The notes under the pieces are model-generated. The model searched no databases. It had not been told where the DNA came from and saw nothing but the letters and a program-made list of their open reading frames with translations. Positions 39,569-39,736 of a stretch of DNA of 39,736 bases are shown here, in pieces. The DNA is from Myxococcota bacterium (GTDB taxonomy: Bacteria > Myxococcota_A > Polyangia > Polyangiales > Polyangiaceae), in contig CAUJFL010000148.1 in the NCBI GenBank assembly GCA_963169165.1, positions 1 to 39,736 of the forward strand, read 5' to 3'. Numbering within the stretch: the first letter of the stretch is position 1; the number at the start of each line of letters is the position of its first letter. The translations under genes and the position numbers were made by a program.

Positions 39569-39736
39569 TCACGGCGGCAGCACCCACACCGACAGCTCGT
39601 AGGCGCCCGACTGCAGCGCGAAGCCGTCGAGCTGCACGAAATAGACCCCGGCCGAGAGCGTCAGATCGACGAAGCTGCGCTGCGAGACGTAGCCCGCGGC
39701 GCAGCCGTTCTGCAGCTCGACGCCGGGGCAATCGGG
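39569..39736 (-). CDS. C-terminal end of a secreted protein (partial)
   Basis: The minus-strand frame enters at the right edge and stops at TGA 39571-39569. Its 55 residues contain CPGVELQNGCAAGY, then VDLTLSAGVYFVQLDGFALQSGAYELSVWV, the beta-strand pattern of the pre-peptidase C-terminal (PPC)-type domains that end many secreted proteins of myxobacteria (L-x-A-G-x-Y-x-V-x-V-D-G-F, S-G-x-Y-x-L). The two Cys suggest an extracytoplasmic protein. Most of the gene is outside the window. A different reading frame on this strand also stays open but lacks this pattern. Confidence 0.6.
   Translation of the reverse strand, partial: PDCPGVELQNGCAAGYVSQRSFVDLTLSAGVYFVQLDGFALQSGAYELSVWVLPP

Overview
The window is about 39.7 kb of very GC-rich DNA (by eye near 70%) that reads almost wall to wall as genes, with no transposase, integrase, phage gene or CRISPR array. 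The gene mix suggests a myxobacterium of the Polyangia/Sorangium type: a Ser/Thr kinase fused to a response-regulator receiver, many lipoproteins with Gly/Ala/Ser-rich linkers behind the lipobox, MopE-type Asp-rich motifs, an S1-domain protein with an acidic/basic tail, and an Npt-type carrier fused to HEAT repeats and a cyclic-nucleotide domain. This assignment is inference from gene content.

Layout. 1-4.8 kb is housekeeping: the last codons of a probable tsaB, an S1-domain RNA-binding protein, gatC-gatA (minus strand) and trpS. 4.8-7.9 kb is a coupled signalling pair: a proline-rich protein with two degenerate cNMP-like folds, then a kinase-receiver fusion. 7.9-9.2 kb (minus) is a BNR/sialidase-like lipoprotein. 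9.3-13.0 kb is a four-gene catabolic operon: MarR regulator, BKACE (DUF849) beta-keto acid cleavage enzyme, enoyl-CoA hydratase-like protein and acyl-CoA carboxylase beta subunit. 13.1-15.8 kb holds dapD translationally coupled to a lipoprotein GH31 glycosidase. 15.8-19.5 kb (minus) holds a DUF4397-like lipoprotein, a GH57 glucan branching enzyme with a short leader ORF, and a PF10118 metal-dependent hydrolase. 19.5-21.7 kb has an AraC regulator and a site-2 protease with a long helical tail. 21.7-23.7 kb (minus) has a DegT/DnrJ aminotransferase and a Cys-rich lipoprotein. 23.7-29.0 kb (minus) is a fully overlapping operon: glycosyltransferase 2, a tetraheme c-type cytochrome lipoprotein and an Npt/HEAT/cNMP carrier. 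29.0-30.7 kb has a divergent PHB-depolymerase-like esterase and an ASCH protein. 30.77-31.01 kb holds tRNA-Gln(CTG), tRNA-Glu(CTC) and a terminator. 31.1-39.7 kb is mostly envelope genes: a sulfatase-like lipoprotein lacking an in-frame stop, an antisense EamA transporter, a small lipoprotein, a parvulin PPIase, a Cys-rich lipoprotein, two tandem paralogous MopE-like lipoproteins and the end of a secreted protein.

Themes. Twelve of about 30 genes encode predicted lipoproteins. Genes within operons are joined by 4-bp ATGA/GTGA overlaps (five cases plus one leader ORF). Many operon-leading genes carry a TANNNN hexamer ending 6-9 nt before the start codon and lack a Shine-Dalgarno, which suggests widespread leaderless transcription. 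The parts most worth following are the BKACE operon, the cytochrome/Npt operon, the paired MopE-like lipoproteins with an undescribed shared module, and the stop-less sulfatase frame. No gene-free stretch exceeds 300 bp; the largest gaps (about 80-165 bp) are at 15759-15844, 30689-30769, 33308-33406 and 35475-35639.
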